Assembly: GCA_916720015.1 (NCBI GenBank)
Contig: CAKAPZ010000017.1
Location: 1-12,374, forward strand
Source: an uncultured Atopobium sp.
GTDB taxonomy: Bacteria > Actinomycetota > Coriobacteriia > Coriobacteriales > Atopobiaceae
Length of the DNA stretch: 12,374 nucleotides
Direction of reading: 5' to 3'
Shown here: piece by piece, positions 7,630-12,283 of the stretch
Numbering within the stretch: the first letter of the stretch is position 1
How the letters are laid out: every line of letters begins with the position of its first letter
Position numbers and translations under genes: made by a program
Notes under the pieces: model-generated
The model's input: only the letters and a program-made list of their open reading frames with translations
Told to the model about the DNA's origin: nothing
Database searches by the model: none

Positions 7630-7654
7630 AAAAAACGCGCAGGGTCTCTGCGCG
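7630..7654 (-). terminator. Intrinsic terminator after tRNA-Ala
   Basis: On the minus strand, CGCGCAG (7654-7648), loop AGACC and CTGCGCG (7642-7636) are followed by six T (7635-7630). It begins 11 bases past the CCA end of tRNA-Ala, so the tRNA transcript ends here. Confidence 0.9.
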
Positions 7655-7665
7655 CGTCAAAGTCA

Positions 7666-7741
7666 TGGTGGAGATAAAGGGATTCGAACCCTCGGCCTCT
7701 GCCTTGCGAAGGCAGCGCTCTCCCAACTGAGCTATATCCCC
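7666..7741 (-). tRNA. tRNA-Ala (anticodon CGC)
   Basis: The gene is 76 bases, including an encoded CCA (7668-7666). The acceptor GGGGATA pairs with TATCTCC (one G-T), and the discriminator is A. The anticodon stem CTGCC/GGCAG carries loop TTCGCAA, so the anticodon is CGC (7708-7706), reading GCG. The T-arm has loop TTCGAAT. It is flanked by its own promoter and terminator, so it is a single-gene unit. Confidence 0.97.
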
Positions 7742-7753
7742 GTTGCGGTACTT

Positions 7754-7782
7754 ATTGTGGCAATCAGGGGCAGGTATGTCAA
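7754..7782 (-). promoter_or_regulatory. Promoter of tRNA-Ala
   Basis: A perfect -35 TTGACA (7782-7777), a 17-base spacer and the -10 CACAAT (7759-7754) are present on the minus strand. Transcription would start about 5-8 bases downstream, a few bases before the mature tRNA end at 7741. The same unusual -10 hexamer CACAAT is used, at the same spacing, by the promoter of the transferase gene at 8032-8060. Confidence 0.8.
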
Positions 7783-7827
7783 TGATTATGCGGGCAGAAT
7801 GAAGTAGCTCGCGGACCGTCGAAGCAG

Positions 7828-7993
7828 AAAAATATCCTTCCCCGCAGTCATCTATGAACCCACCTTCATAAGGTGGGCGCCGCGCTCGGGCGTTCCAGCT
7901 TCCTTAACAACGAAGGATGCCTGTACTGAACACGAGATTAGGCTCCCTGAAAAAACTTGTCGGTTCACCCAGTTTAGACCGCGGGAGAAGGAC
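7828..7993 (-). ncRNA. ssrS: 6S RNA (regulator of RNA polymerase)
   Basis: About 166 bases. The 5' end TCCTTCTCCCGC (7992-7981) pairs with the 3' end GCGGGGAAGGA (7845-7835), 11 bp with one bulged T, followed by TATTTTTC as a terminator tail. An inner rod forms from GGGAGCC with GGCGCCC, CTCG with CGAG, GTTC with GAAC, and an apical TCCTT/AAGGA hairpin. Between closing stem and rod lies a large open bubble. Its 3' strand carries a small hairpin CCCACCTT-ATG-AAGGTGGG followed by GGGTTCA, much like the CACCTTGAACCAAGGGTTCA part of E. coli 6S. Closing stem, central bubble and apical rod are the hallmarks of 6S RNA, which mimics an open promoter and traps sigma-70 polymerase, mainly in stationary phase. 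No tmRNA, RNase P or SRP signature is present. The exact 5' end is uncertain by about 10 bases. Confidence 0.8.
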
Positions 7994-8000
7994 AATTCTT

Positions 8001-8017
8001 ACTATAAAGAGATTATA
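8001..8017 (-). promoter_or_regulatory. Candidate -10 elements of the 6S RNA promoter
   Basis: The minus strand carries TATAAT (8017-8012) and TATAGT (8006-8001) just upstream of the RNA. TATAGT would start transcription near 7993-7995, at the base of the closing stem. Neither has a good -35 at 17 bases (ACAAGT or CTTTAA). The region back to about 8060 is AT-rich and overlaps the oppositely directed promoter of the transferase gene. Confidence 0.45.
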
Positions 8018-8031
8018 AAAAGATTAAAGTC

Positions 8032-8060
8032 TTGACTTGTTTTTTAATGAGCAGCACAAT
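8032..8060 (+). promoter_or_regulatory. Promoter of the transferase gene
   Basis: TTGACT (8032-8037), a 17-base spacer and CACAAT (8055-8060). This gives a leader of about 50 bases before the TTG start at 8116. It lies within about 40 bases of the divergent 6S RNA start, so polymerase binding at the two promoters could interfere. Confidence 0.7.
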
Positions 8061-8077
8061 TAAATGGTATGGATTTT

Positions 8078-8098
8078 AGCAGTTAAATACTGTTTTTT
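8078..8098 (+). terminator. Weak terminator-like hairpin in the transferase leader
   Basis: AGCAGT (8078-8083) pairs with ACTGTT (8089-8094), including one G-T pair, around loop TAAAT, and a run of T follows to 8098. It sits directly before the GGAGGG ribosome site (8102-8107). The six-base AT-rich stem is weak; it may act as a leaky attenuator or may be chance. Confidence 0.25.
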
Positions 8099-8115
8099 AT
8101 TGGAGGGTATACGGC

Positions 8116-9336
8116 TTGAACCTCTGGGTAACCATGTTTTGTGTTTTCCTCTCGGCTGGTCTTGGTTCAGCTCTGATTACCCCTGCCGTTCGTCAACTGG
8201 CTTGGAAGCTTGGAGTTGTCGATAAACCCTCTGCACGTCGAGTCAATAAAAAACCTATTCCTCGCATGGGCGGCGTTGCAATTTTCTTTGGGTTAGCCGT
8301 TGCTATGCTGGTGCGTTATGGCGTTGAAGCAATCCTTGGACATGCCGAGATTACGCTTTCTTCTCGCTATTATCTCAACGTCAACTTCTGGATTGTTGGC
8401 GCTGCATTTGCGGTAATTTTCTTGACCGGATTGCTTGACGACATTTTTTCTCTCAAGCCTATTCAGAAACTCGCTGGTCAGGTAATTGCAGCAAGCATCG
8501 CAGCTGCGGGCGGCCTGATTATCGGTAACGTTGTTGATCCGTTTTCCGCGTACGGCTTTGTGGATCTTGGATGGCTTGCCTACCCAGCAACTGTCATTTA
8601 CCTGGTTGCTTACGCCAACATCATTAACCTGATCGACGGTCTTGATGGACTTTCTGCAGGTATTTCTTGCATCGCATCAACCACGATGTTTGTGCTTTCT
8701 ATCTGGGCAGGTCGCTTCGATGCAGCGCTTTTAAGTGCAGCCATCGCGGGCACTACGCTGGGATTCTTAGTTCACAACTCCTATCCTGCAACAATCTTTA
8801 TGGGCGATTCCGGTTCGCTGACCTTAGGTTTTGCCTTGGGAACAATTTCGCTTTTGTCCGTCACTCGTTGGGCGGGACTCACAACCATCATTGTTCCTCT
8901 CGTCGTTGCAGGTATTCCAATCATCGATACCTTCTCCGCGATTGTTCGCCGCACCCGCGCGCACGTCAGTTTTGCTACTGCCGACCGCGGACACATCCAT
9001 CACCGCTTAATGGCTCATGGGTATAACCAGCGACAGGCAGTTCTTTTGATGTACGGCTGGACTTCTCTCTTGTGCGTTGGCTCGCTCATTATGACGCAGG
9101 TCAATACGCTGCCTCGTATTGCAATTTTTGTCATGCTACTTACTATGTCTGCTTTCTTTGCAAAGTACCTGCATCTTTTTGAGCCTGTTCTGCTTCACCA
9201 TACTGATCCAAAGACTGGTGAAGATGAACTCATTACCCCTAAAGATCCAGACTTCGACGAAGAGATTAAGCAGCTACACGAAGAAGAGCACGAGCATCTC
9301 GAAGAGCTTATCCACAGAGATCACAAGAGCGAATAA
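8116..9336 (+). CDS. Undecaprenyl-phosphate sugar-1-phosphate transferase (WecA/TagO/MraY family)
   Basis: The protein is 406 residues. It is a polytopic membrane enzyme that moves a sugar-1-phosphate, most likely GlcNAc-1-P from UDP-GlcNAc, onto undecaprenyl phosphate. This is the first lipid-linked step for wall polysaccharide or teichoic-acid-like glycopolymers. Family motifs: PIPRMGGVAIF (48-57), LLDD (106-109), NLIDGLDG (171-178), MGDSGS (229-234) and the cytoplasmic HIHHR loop (293-297) that separates WecA/TagO from MraY. About ten membrane segments can be seen. Residues 360-406 form an acidic, His-rich cytoplasmic tail (KQLHEEEHEHLEEL). The start is TTG at 8116, with GGAGGG 8 bases upstream; the next in-frame ATG (8134) has no ribosome site. 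It is the only plus-strand gene and is monocistronic. No clear intrinsic terminator follows it. The exact sugar is not shown by the sequence. Confidence 0.92.
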   Translation: MNLWVTMFCVFLSAGLGSALITPAVRQLAWKLGVVDKPSARRVNKKPIPRMGGVAIFFGLAVAMLVRYGVEAILGHAEITLSSRYYLNVNFWIVGAAFAVIFLTGLLDDIFSLKPIQKLAGQVIAASIAAAGGLIIGNVVDPFSAYGFVDLGWLAYPATVIYLVAYANIINLIDGLDGLSAGISCIASTTMFVLSIWAGRFDAALLSAAIAGTTLGFLVHNSYPATIFMGDSGSLTLGFALGTISLLSVTRWAGLTTIIVPLVVAGIPIIDTFSAIVRRTRAHVSFATADRGHIHHRLMAHGYNQRQAVLLMYGWTSLLCVGSLIMTQVNTLPRIAIFVMLLTMSAFFAKYLHLFEPVLLHHTDPKTGEDELITPKDPDFDEEIKQLHEEEHEHLEELIHRDHKSE

Positions 9337-9370
9337 GCTGGGGGAACAGCTGCTCACGCATCGGTTTTTC

Positions 9371-9408
9371 GTGCGTCTGCGATTACGTCTACGGCTGCGG
9401 CTGCGACT
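9371..9408. repeat. Degenerate hexanucleotide run
   Basis: Six successive hexamers fit a loose CGNCTN pattern (CGTCTG, CGATTA, CGTCTA, CGGCTG, CGGCTG, CGACTG) just downstream of the transferase gene. Only weak dyads lie nearby (AGCTG/CAGCT at 9336-9351, ACGCA/TGCGT at 9356-9376), with no T run after them. From 9337 to 9496 I see no gene. Confidence 0.4.
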
Positions 9409-9496
9409 GCACGGGTTTCTTGGCCTCTGAGCTGCTCGTTCTTCTCGCCAAGTGCGCAAATGACACACTCTTCTCACTATGATCGACTTTGCAACA

Positions 9497-9626
9497 TTAC
9501 GCGCCTGAAAAGTGCAAAGAATCTGTATTTGAGGCACAGATTCTTTGCAGAAATCAGGCAAATCCACAGTTTCTTTTACATTTTTAGGCAAAAGTTACAG
9601 ATTCTTTGCAGAAATCAGGCGCGTAA
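9497..9626. repeat. Modular palindromic repeat array 1
   Basis: A 130-bp element bounded by exact 12-base inverted ends, TTACGCGCCTGA (9497-9508) and TCAGGCGCGTAA (9615-9626). Inside are one inverted unit and three direct units. The inverted unit ends with TGCAAAGAATCTGT (9513-9526). After a 9-base gap, direct units start at 9536, 9566 and 9597. The first and third share 24 identical bases (ACAGATTCTTTGCA, GAAA, TCAGGC). The middle one is diverged (ACAGTTTCTTTTACA then TTTTTAGGC). Spacing is 30 and 31 bases. The inverted unit can form a perfect 14-bp stem with the first direct unit, or with the third. No T run follows, so it is not a standard terminator. Confidence 0.85.
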
Positions 9627-9654
9627 AAGATAGACTACGTGGCCCTGAATTTTT

Positions 9655-9783
9655 GAGCCTGAAAGCTGCATCATGTCTGAGTAAATTTACTCAGACATGG
9701 CGAGAAAAACCGGCAATTAGCTCAGATATGGTGTACTTTTCCGGCAAATTGCTCAGACATGGCGAGAAAATCAGGCGCGTCGT
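9655..9783. repeat. Modular palindromic repeat array 2
   Basis: It has the same plan as array 1 but another core. The inverted unit begins GCCTGA (9657-9662) and ends CATGTCTGAG (9672-9681). With the first direct unit it forms a perfect 28-bp palindrome (9672-9699; half-site CATGTCTGAGTAAA). Direct units of 31 bases start at 9691, 9722 and 9753 with TCAGACATGG, TCAGATATGG and TCAGACATGG. The outer two share 19 bases, continuing CGAGAAAA; the middle has TGTACTTTT instead. CCGGCAA separates the units. The array closes with AAATCAGGCGCGT (9768-9780), the same end as array 1. Both arrays thus share their closing module but not their cores. Confidence 0.85.
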
Positions 9784-9813
9784 AACCTCAACTGTGCGCG
9801 TCGTGACCTCGAC
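9775..9813. repeat. 18-base direct repeat next to array 2
   Basis: GCGCGTCGTAACCTCAAC (9775-9792) and GCGCGTCGTGACCTCGAC (9796-9813) match at 16 of 18 positions with a period of 21 bases. The first copy begins inside the closing module of array 2. Confidence 0.6.
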
Positions 9814-9838
9814 CGATCGTGCCTCCCGGACTCTTGCC

Positions 9839-9872
9839 AAAAGAAAACCCCGCACATCCGGAATGTGCGGGG
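9839..9872 (-). terminator. Intrinsic terminator of the infC-rpmI-rplT operon
   Basis: Perfect 10-base arms CCCCGCACAT (9848-9857) and ATGTGCGGGG (9863-9872) enclose loop CCGGA. On the minus strand TTTTCTTTT follows. It lies 45 bases past the rplT stop. A second small dyad, CAGCTA-TC-TAGCTG (9875-9888), lies between the stop and the terminator. Confidence 0.95.
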
Positions 9873-9916
9873 TGCAGCTATCTAGCTGTAATGAAATTGC
9901 TTAATGCAAACTGAGG

Positions 9917-10276
9917 TTACTCAGCGAGAGCCTTCTTAGCGATCTCTGCAAGATCTGCGAAGCCCTGCTCGTCAGAGTAAGCAATCTCTGCGAGAACCTT
10001 GCGGTCAAGCTCAACACCAGCGAGCTTGAGGCCGTGCATGAACTTGCTGTAAGAAAGGTCGTTGATGCGTGCTGCAGCGTTGATACGCTGAATCCACAGT
10101 GCGCGGAAATCACGCTTCTTGTTACGACGGTCACGGTAAGCATACTGACCAGAATGCTGTGCCTGCTCCTTCATACCACGGAAGGTACGTGAGGAGGTTC
10201 CGTAATAACCCTTTGTGCGCTCGACGAGCGTCTGACGCTTCTTGCGACCAGCAACTGCGCGCTTAACTCTTGCCAT
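9917..10276 (-). CDS. rplT: 50S ribosomal protein L20
   Basis: The protein is 119 residues, the usual length. L20 binds 23S rRNA early in 50S assembly. The basic N-terminus is typical ([20 protein letters not shown]), followed by [16 protein letters not shown] and [20 protein letters not shown], then the globular part with [16 protein letters not shown] and an acidic C-terminal end. The ATG at 10276 has AAGGAG (10291-10286) 9 bases upstream. It is the last gene of infC-rpmI-rplT, 41 bases after rpmI, and is followed by a strong terminator. In Bacillus and E. coli L20 represses this operon by binding the mRNA; the leader upstream of infC here is a candidate site. Confidence 0.99.
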   Translation of the reverse strand: MARVKRAVAGRKKRQTLVERTKGYYGTSSRTFRGMKEQAQHSGQYAYRDRRNKKRDFRALWIQRINAAARINDLSYSKFMHGLKLAGVELDRKVLAEIAYSDEQGFADLAEIAKKALAE

Positions 10277-10317
10277 ATCTAATCACTCCTTGTTATTTGA
10301 TCTGGTGGGTGGCGCGC

Positions 10318-10518
10318 TTAGTTCTTAGCGCCCATACGCTGAGAAACTACTGCTGCATCGCCAGCGGAAAGAACAGCTTCTTTACGGAAGCCACGGATAC
10401 GCTTCTGGGACTTCTTGGTAAGAATGTGGCTCTTAAAAGCCTTAGCACGCATAATCTTGCCAGTACCGGTGCGGCGGAAACGCTTAGCCGAACCCTTGTG
10501 CGTCTTCATCTTAGGCAT
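10318..10518 (-). CDS. rpmI: 50S ribosomal protein L35
   Basis: The protein is 66 residues, beginning [20 protein letters not shown], the L35 signature, with [20 protein letters not shown] in the middle. It is a small basic protein of the large ribosomal subunit. The ATG at 10518 is one base past the infC stop codon, and its AGGAGGAG ribosome site lies in the last codons of infC, so translation is coupled to IF3. A longer open frame to 10647 lies wholly within infC and is not used. Confidence 0.99.
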   Translation of the reverse strand: MPKMKTHKGSAKRFRRTGTGKIMRAKAFKSHILTKKSQKRIRGFRKEAVLSAGDAAVVSQRMGAKN

Positions 10519-10519
10519 A

Positions 10520-11101
10520 CTACTTCTCCTCCTGTGTGGTGCCATCCTCAGCACCCTCGGGCTTCTCGTCAAACGCTCCCTTGATTGGAGCAACGAGCAT
10601 GTGCATGTTACGGCCTTCAATGAGCGGTTTCTGCTCAATTGTGGCAAAAGGCTTCAAATCTTCAGCAAGGCGATCAAGTACAATACGGCCCTGCTCTGGG
10701 TGAGCCATCTCGCGTCCACGGAACATGATGGTGATCTTGACGCGTGCTCCCTTCTTGAGGAAGCGCAGTACGTGACCCTTCTTGGTCTCGTAATCGCCCA
10801 CATCAATCTTTGGGCGGAACTTCATCTCTTTGACTTCGATCTTGACCTGGTTCTTGCGAGCTGCCTTGGCCTTGCGAGCCTGCTCATACTTGAACTTACT
10901 GTAATCAAGAATCTTGCATACAGGAGGCTCGGCATTTGGAGCAATCTCTACGAGATCAAGACCGTGCTCACGAGCTCTCTTCATTGCATCATTGACGCCA
11001 AAAAGACCAAGCTGACTACCATCAGCGTCAATAAGACGGCACGTGCGAGCAGTGATTTCCTCATTAATGCGAGGACCATCGTTCTTGGCTATCTTGTACA
11101 C
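10520..11101 (-). CDS. infC: Translation initiation factor IF-3
   Basis: From the chosen GTG (11101-11099) the protein is 193 residues. IF3 binds the 30S subunit, checks start-codon pairing and prevents early 50S joining. The N-terminal domain has [16 protein letters not shown] and the [26 protein letters not shown] signature. A lysine-rich linker ([12 protein letters not shown]) follows, then the C-terminal domain with [17 protein letters not shown] and [19 protein letters not shown]. An acidic tail of about 20 residues ([19 protein letters not shown]) extends beyond the usual end. No ATG fits: the frame upstream to 11173 reads through leader hairpins. AGAGG lies 4 bases before GTG. A rarer ATA at 11092-11090, with AAGGTG 6 bases upstream, is an alternative, notable because infC often uses a non-standard start for self-control. 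Confidence 0.96.
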   Translation of the reverse strand: MYKIAKNDGPRINEEITARTCRLIDADGSQLGLFGVNDAMKRAREHGLDLVEIAPNAEPPVCKILDYSKFKYEQARKAKAARKNQVKIEVKEMKFRPKIDVGDYETKKGHVLRFLKKGARVKITIMFRGREMAHPEQGRIVLDRLAEDLKPFATIEQKPLIEGRNMHMLVAPIKGAFDEKPEGAEDGTTQEEK

Positions 11102-11111
11102 CTTCCCTCTT

Positions 11112-11127
11112 GGACAATTGCTTGTCC
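11112..11127 (-). promoter_or_regulatory. GNRA-capped hairpin next to the infC ribosome site
   Basis: On the minus strand GGACAA-GCAA-TTGTCC forms a 6-bp stem with a GCAA (GNRA) loop, 2 bases before AGAGGG. The transcript bases 11125-11118 (ACAAGCAA) within it are fully complementary to TTGCTTGT (11155-11148) in the loop region of the upstream terminator, so a loop-loop contact or alternative helix is possible. Confidence 0.6.
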
Positions 11128-11133
11128 GCCAAT

Positions 11134-11160
11134 AAAAAACCCAGTGCACAAGCAACTGGG
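11134..11160 (-). terminator. Attenuator terminator upstream of infC
   Basis: CCCAGT (11160-11155) and ACTGGG (11145-11140) form the stem; bases in the loop (TGC/GCA) can extend it. Six T (11139-11134) follow directly. It lies 33 bases before the infC start and inside its leader, so it can only end transcripts before the operon, the standard layout of transcription attenuation. Confidence 0.8.
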
Positions 11161-11349
11161 AGACAATACGCACAGGTAGCGTGCGAAGGTTAAATTGTCT
11201 GACCAGACAGCTGCTTTTGCGCTGTGTAGGTGGGGACTCACGTTCAATCCCGCTTCAAAAGTACCTTGTAAGGTTACCTCTAACAAGAAGACATTACAAG
11301 TACTAAGTTAGATATGACGAGAAATTCACATCTAGCTTAAACTTTTAGC

Positions 11350-11433
11350 TGGTGCCCGAGGTGGGACTTGAACCCACACGAGTTTCCTCAAAGGTTTTTG
11401 AGACCTCCGCGTCTGCCATTCCGCCACTCGGGC
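11350..11433 (-). tRNA. tRNA-Leu (anticodon CAA)
   Basis: A class II tRNA of 84 bases with encoded CCA (11352-11350). The acceptor GCCCGAG/CTCGGGC is perfect, with discriminator A. The anticodon stem GAGGT/ACCTT (one G-T) has loop CTCAAAA, so the anticodon is CAA, reading TTG. The long variable arm GAG-GAAA-CTC and the T-arm GTGGG-TTCAAGT-CCCAC confirm leucine type. No terminator is seen directly after it, so its transcript may run into the infC leader. Confidence 0.97.
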
Positions 11434-11434
11434 T

Positions 11435-11472
11435 AAAAAGTTTGCATAGGTACTATACCGCACCTATGCAAA
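11435..11472 (-). terminator. Intrinsic terminator of the metallo-hydrolase gene
   Basis: Perfect 11-base arms TTTGCATAGGT (11441-11451) and ACCTATGCAAA (11462-11472) enclose a 10-base loop. On the minus strand C and then TTTTT follow (11439-11435). It starts 34 bases past the hydrolase stop and ends 1 base before tRNA-Leu. Confidence 0.85.
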
Positions 11473-11480
11473 TCTGTCTT
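11452..11480 (-). promoter_or_regulatory. Promoter of tRNA-Leu, embedded in the upstream terminator
   Basis: Minus strand AAGACA (11480-11475), 17 bases, then TATAGT (11457-11452). Transcription would start near 11444-11446, about 11-13 bases before the mature tRNA. The -10 lies in the loop of the hydrolase terminator hairpin and the spacer contains its 5' arm. Confidence 0.65.
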
Positions 11481-11506
11481 GCTAAATCATCAAAGTTATA
11501 GCTGAT

Positions 11507-12283
11507 TTAATCCTGTAAGAAAGGGTTAGTTGTTATCTCTGCCTCAAGAGACGTTTGATTTCCATGTCCTGACAAAATAATAGAGGTTGGATCAAGCTCT
11601 GTCTTGATGCGATTCAAAGAAGCCTTAAGCGTTTCAAAGTTGCCGCCTGGAAGGTCTGTTCTTCCTGCAGAACCCTGGAAAAGCGTATCGCCTACAAAAA
11701 CGGCGCCAGTAGCAGTTCCCTCACCCACCAAAACAATGCCGCCAGGAGTGTGACCAGGAGTTTCCATAATCTTGAACTGTGCAGTTCCAACAGAGAGAAC
11801 ATCCCCCTCGTGAAGAAAACCGTCTGGCTCTGGAGCATCATCATAAATCTCGTTTGAGTTATGAGCCCTCTTTGCAAGCTCATTATCTGCTTCGTTGATT
11901 AGGTACTGAGCGCCAGGCACAGCAAGCTTCAAAGCCTTAACGCCACCAACGTGATCAGCATGGCCGTGAGTAGCAACAATGTACTTAAGCTCAAGGTTCA
12001 AGAGCTGTGCAGCAATCTCTGCACCCGATGCACCGGCATCAATAATCATGCACTCATTACCAGAAACGTAAATGTAGCAGTTGGTCTCAAGAGGACCTAC
12101 TTTGAAGACGCCAATCTGGTCTTTTGCGTGATGACATCCACCGTGACCGTGATGACCACAGCAACCGCCGTGACCATGCTCACCGTGGCCGTGCTCGCCA
12201 TGATGACCGCAACAGCCGCCGTGTGCGTGCTCTTCGTCGTGGTGATGACCGCCGCAGGAGCAGCCCTCATTCTGGTTAGCCAT
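11507..12283 (-). CDS. Metallo-beta-lactamase-fold hydrolase (glyoxalase II-like) with His/Cys-rich N-terminus
   Basis: The protein is 258 residues. Residues about 54-258 are a compact MBL-fold hydrolase with the metal motif THGHADH (105-111), then PGHT (His178), VGDTLF (Asp199) and SGHG (His240), the ligand set of glyoxalase II-type enzymes with two metals. The family hydrolyses thioesters such as S-lactoyl compounds; the substrate here is not shown. Residues 1-52 are unusual: 16 His, 7 Cys and 16 Gly, with GGCCGHHG twice (22-29 and 39-46), like the metal-storing tails of SlyD or HypB. This may hold Zn or Ni for the active site. The ATG at 12283 has AAGGAG 5 bases upstream and overlaps the stop of the preceding frame by 8 bases, so translation is coupled. 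The rel – MBL hydrolase neighbourhood is common in actinobacteria. Confidence 0.93.
   Translation of the reverse strand: MANQNEGCSCGGHHHDEEHAHGGCCGHHGEHGHGEHGHGGCCGHHGHGGCHHAKDQIGVFKVGPLETNCYIYVSGNECMIIDAGASGAEIAAQLLNLELKYIVATHGHADHVGGVKALKLAVPGAQYLINEADNELAKRAHNSNEIYDDAPEPDGFLHEGDVLSVGTAQFKIMETPGHTPGGIVLVGEGTATGAVFVGDTLFQGSAGRTDLPGGNFETLKASLNRIKTELDPTSIILSGHGNQTSLEAEITTNPFLQD

Larger units (their letters stand above)
11102..11252 (-). promoter_or_regulatory. Structured leader of infC-rpmI-rplT (candidate L20/IF3-type control region)
   Basis: Order on the transcript: hairpin GGGATT/AGTCCC (about 11252-11233); dyad TGTCTG-GT-CAGACA (11209-11196); helix AGACAAT (11200-11194) with ATTGTCT (11167-11161), enclosing CGCAC/GTGCG (11185-11169); the intrinsic terminator at 11160-11134; hairpin GGACAA-GCAA-TTGTCC (11127-11112); then the infC ribosome site. 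The TGTCTG dyad and the AGACAAT helix share bases and cannot both form. Such leaders control this operon in Firmicutes through L20; whether this is the same class is inference. I could not call a promoter between 11253 and 11349 with confidence, so read-through from tRNA-Leu is possible. Confidence 0.65.

Noticed and set aside
7828..7993. tmRNA, RNase P RNA or SRP RNA
   Set aside because: There is no tRNA-like CCA domain with tag frame, no RNase P conserved core, and no GGTCAGGTCCGGAAGGAAGCAG SRP tip motif. The bubble and closing stem fit 6S RNA.
9336..9376. Intrinsic terminator for the transferase gene
   Set aside because: The AGCTG/CAGCT and ACGCA/TGCGT dyads are short and no T run follows them on the plus strand; the TTTTT at 9364-9368 is inside the loop.
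9497..9783. CRISPR array
   Set aside because: The units are not identical repeats with unique spacers: whole 30-31 bp units recur, the middle ones are diverged, an inverted unit precedes each set, and the cores differ between the two sets. No cas genes are present.
9545..9904. 119-codon plus-strand open frame across the repeat arrays
   Set aside because: It has no ribosome site, runs through both arrays and into the terminator stem of the opposite operon, and the protein has no domain-like pattern. It is best explained as a chance frame in repeat DNA.
10519..10647. Longer form of L35 starting at 10647
   Set aside because: The extra 43 residues lie inside infC in another frame; the MPKMKTHKG start matches the family and has a strong ribosome site.
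11102..11173. ATG-start extension of infC by 24 residues
   Set aside because: It would translate the attenuator hairpin and its T run, has no homology to IF3 N-termini, and no ribosome site.
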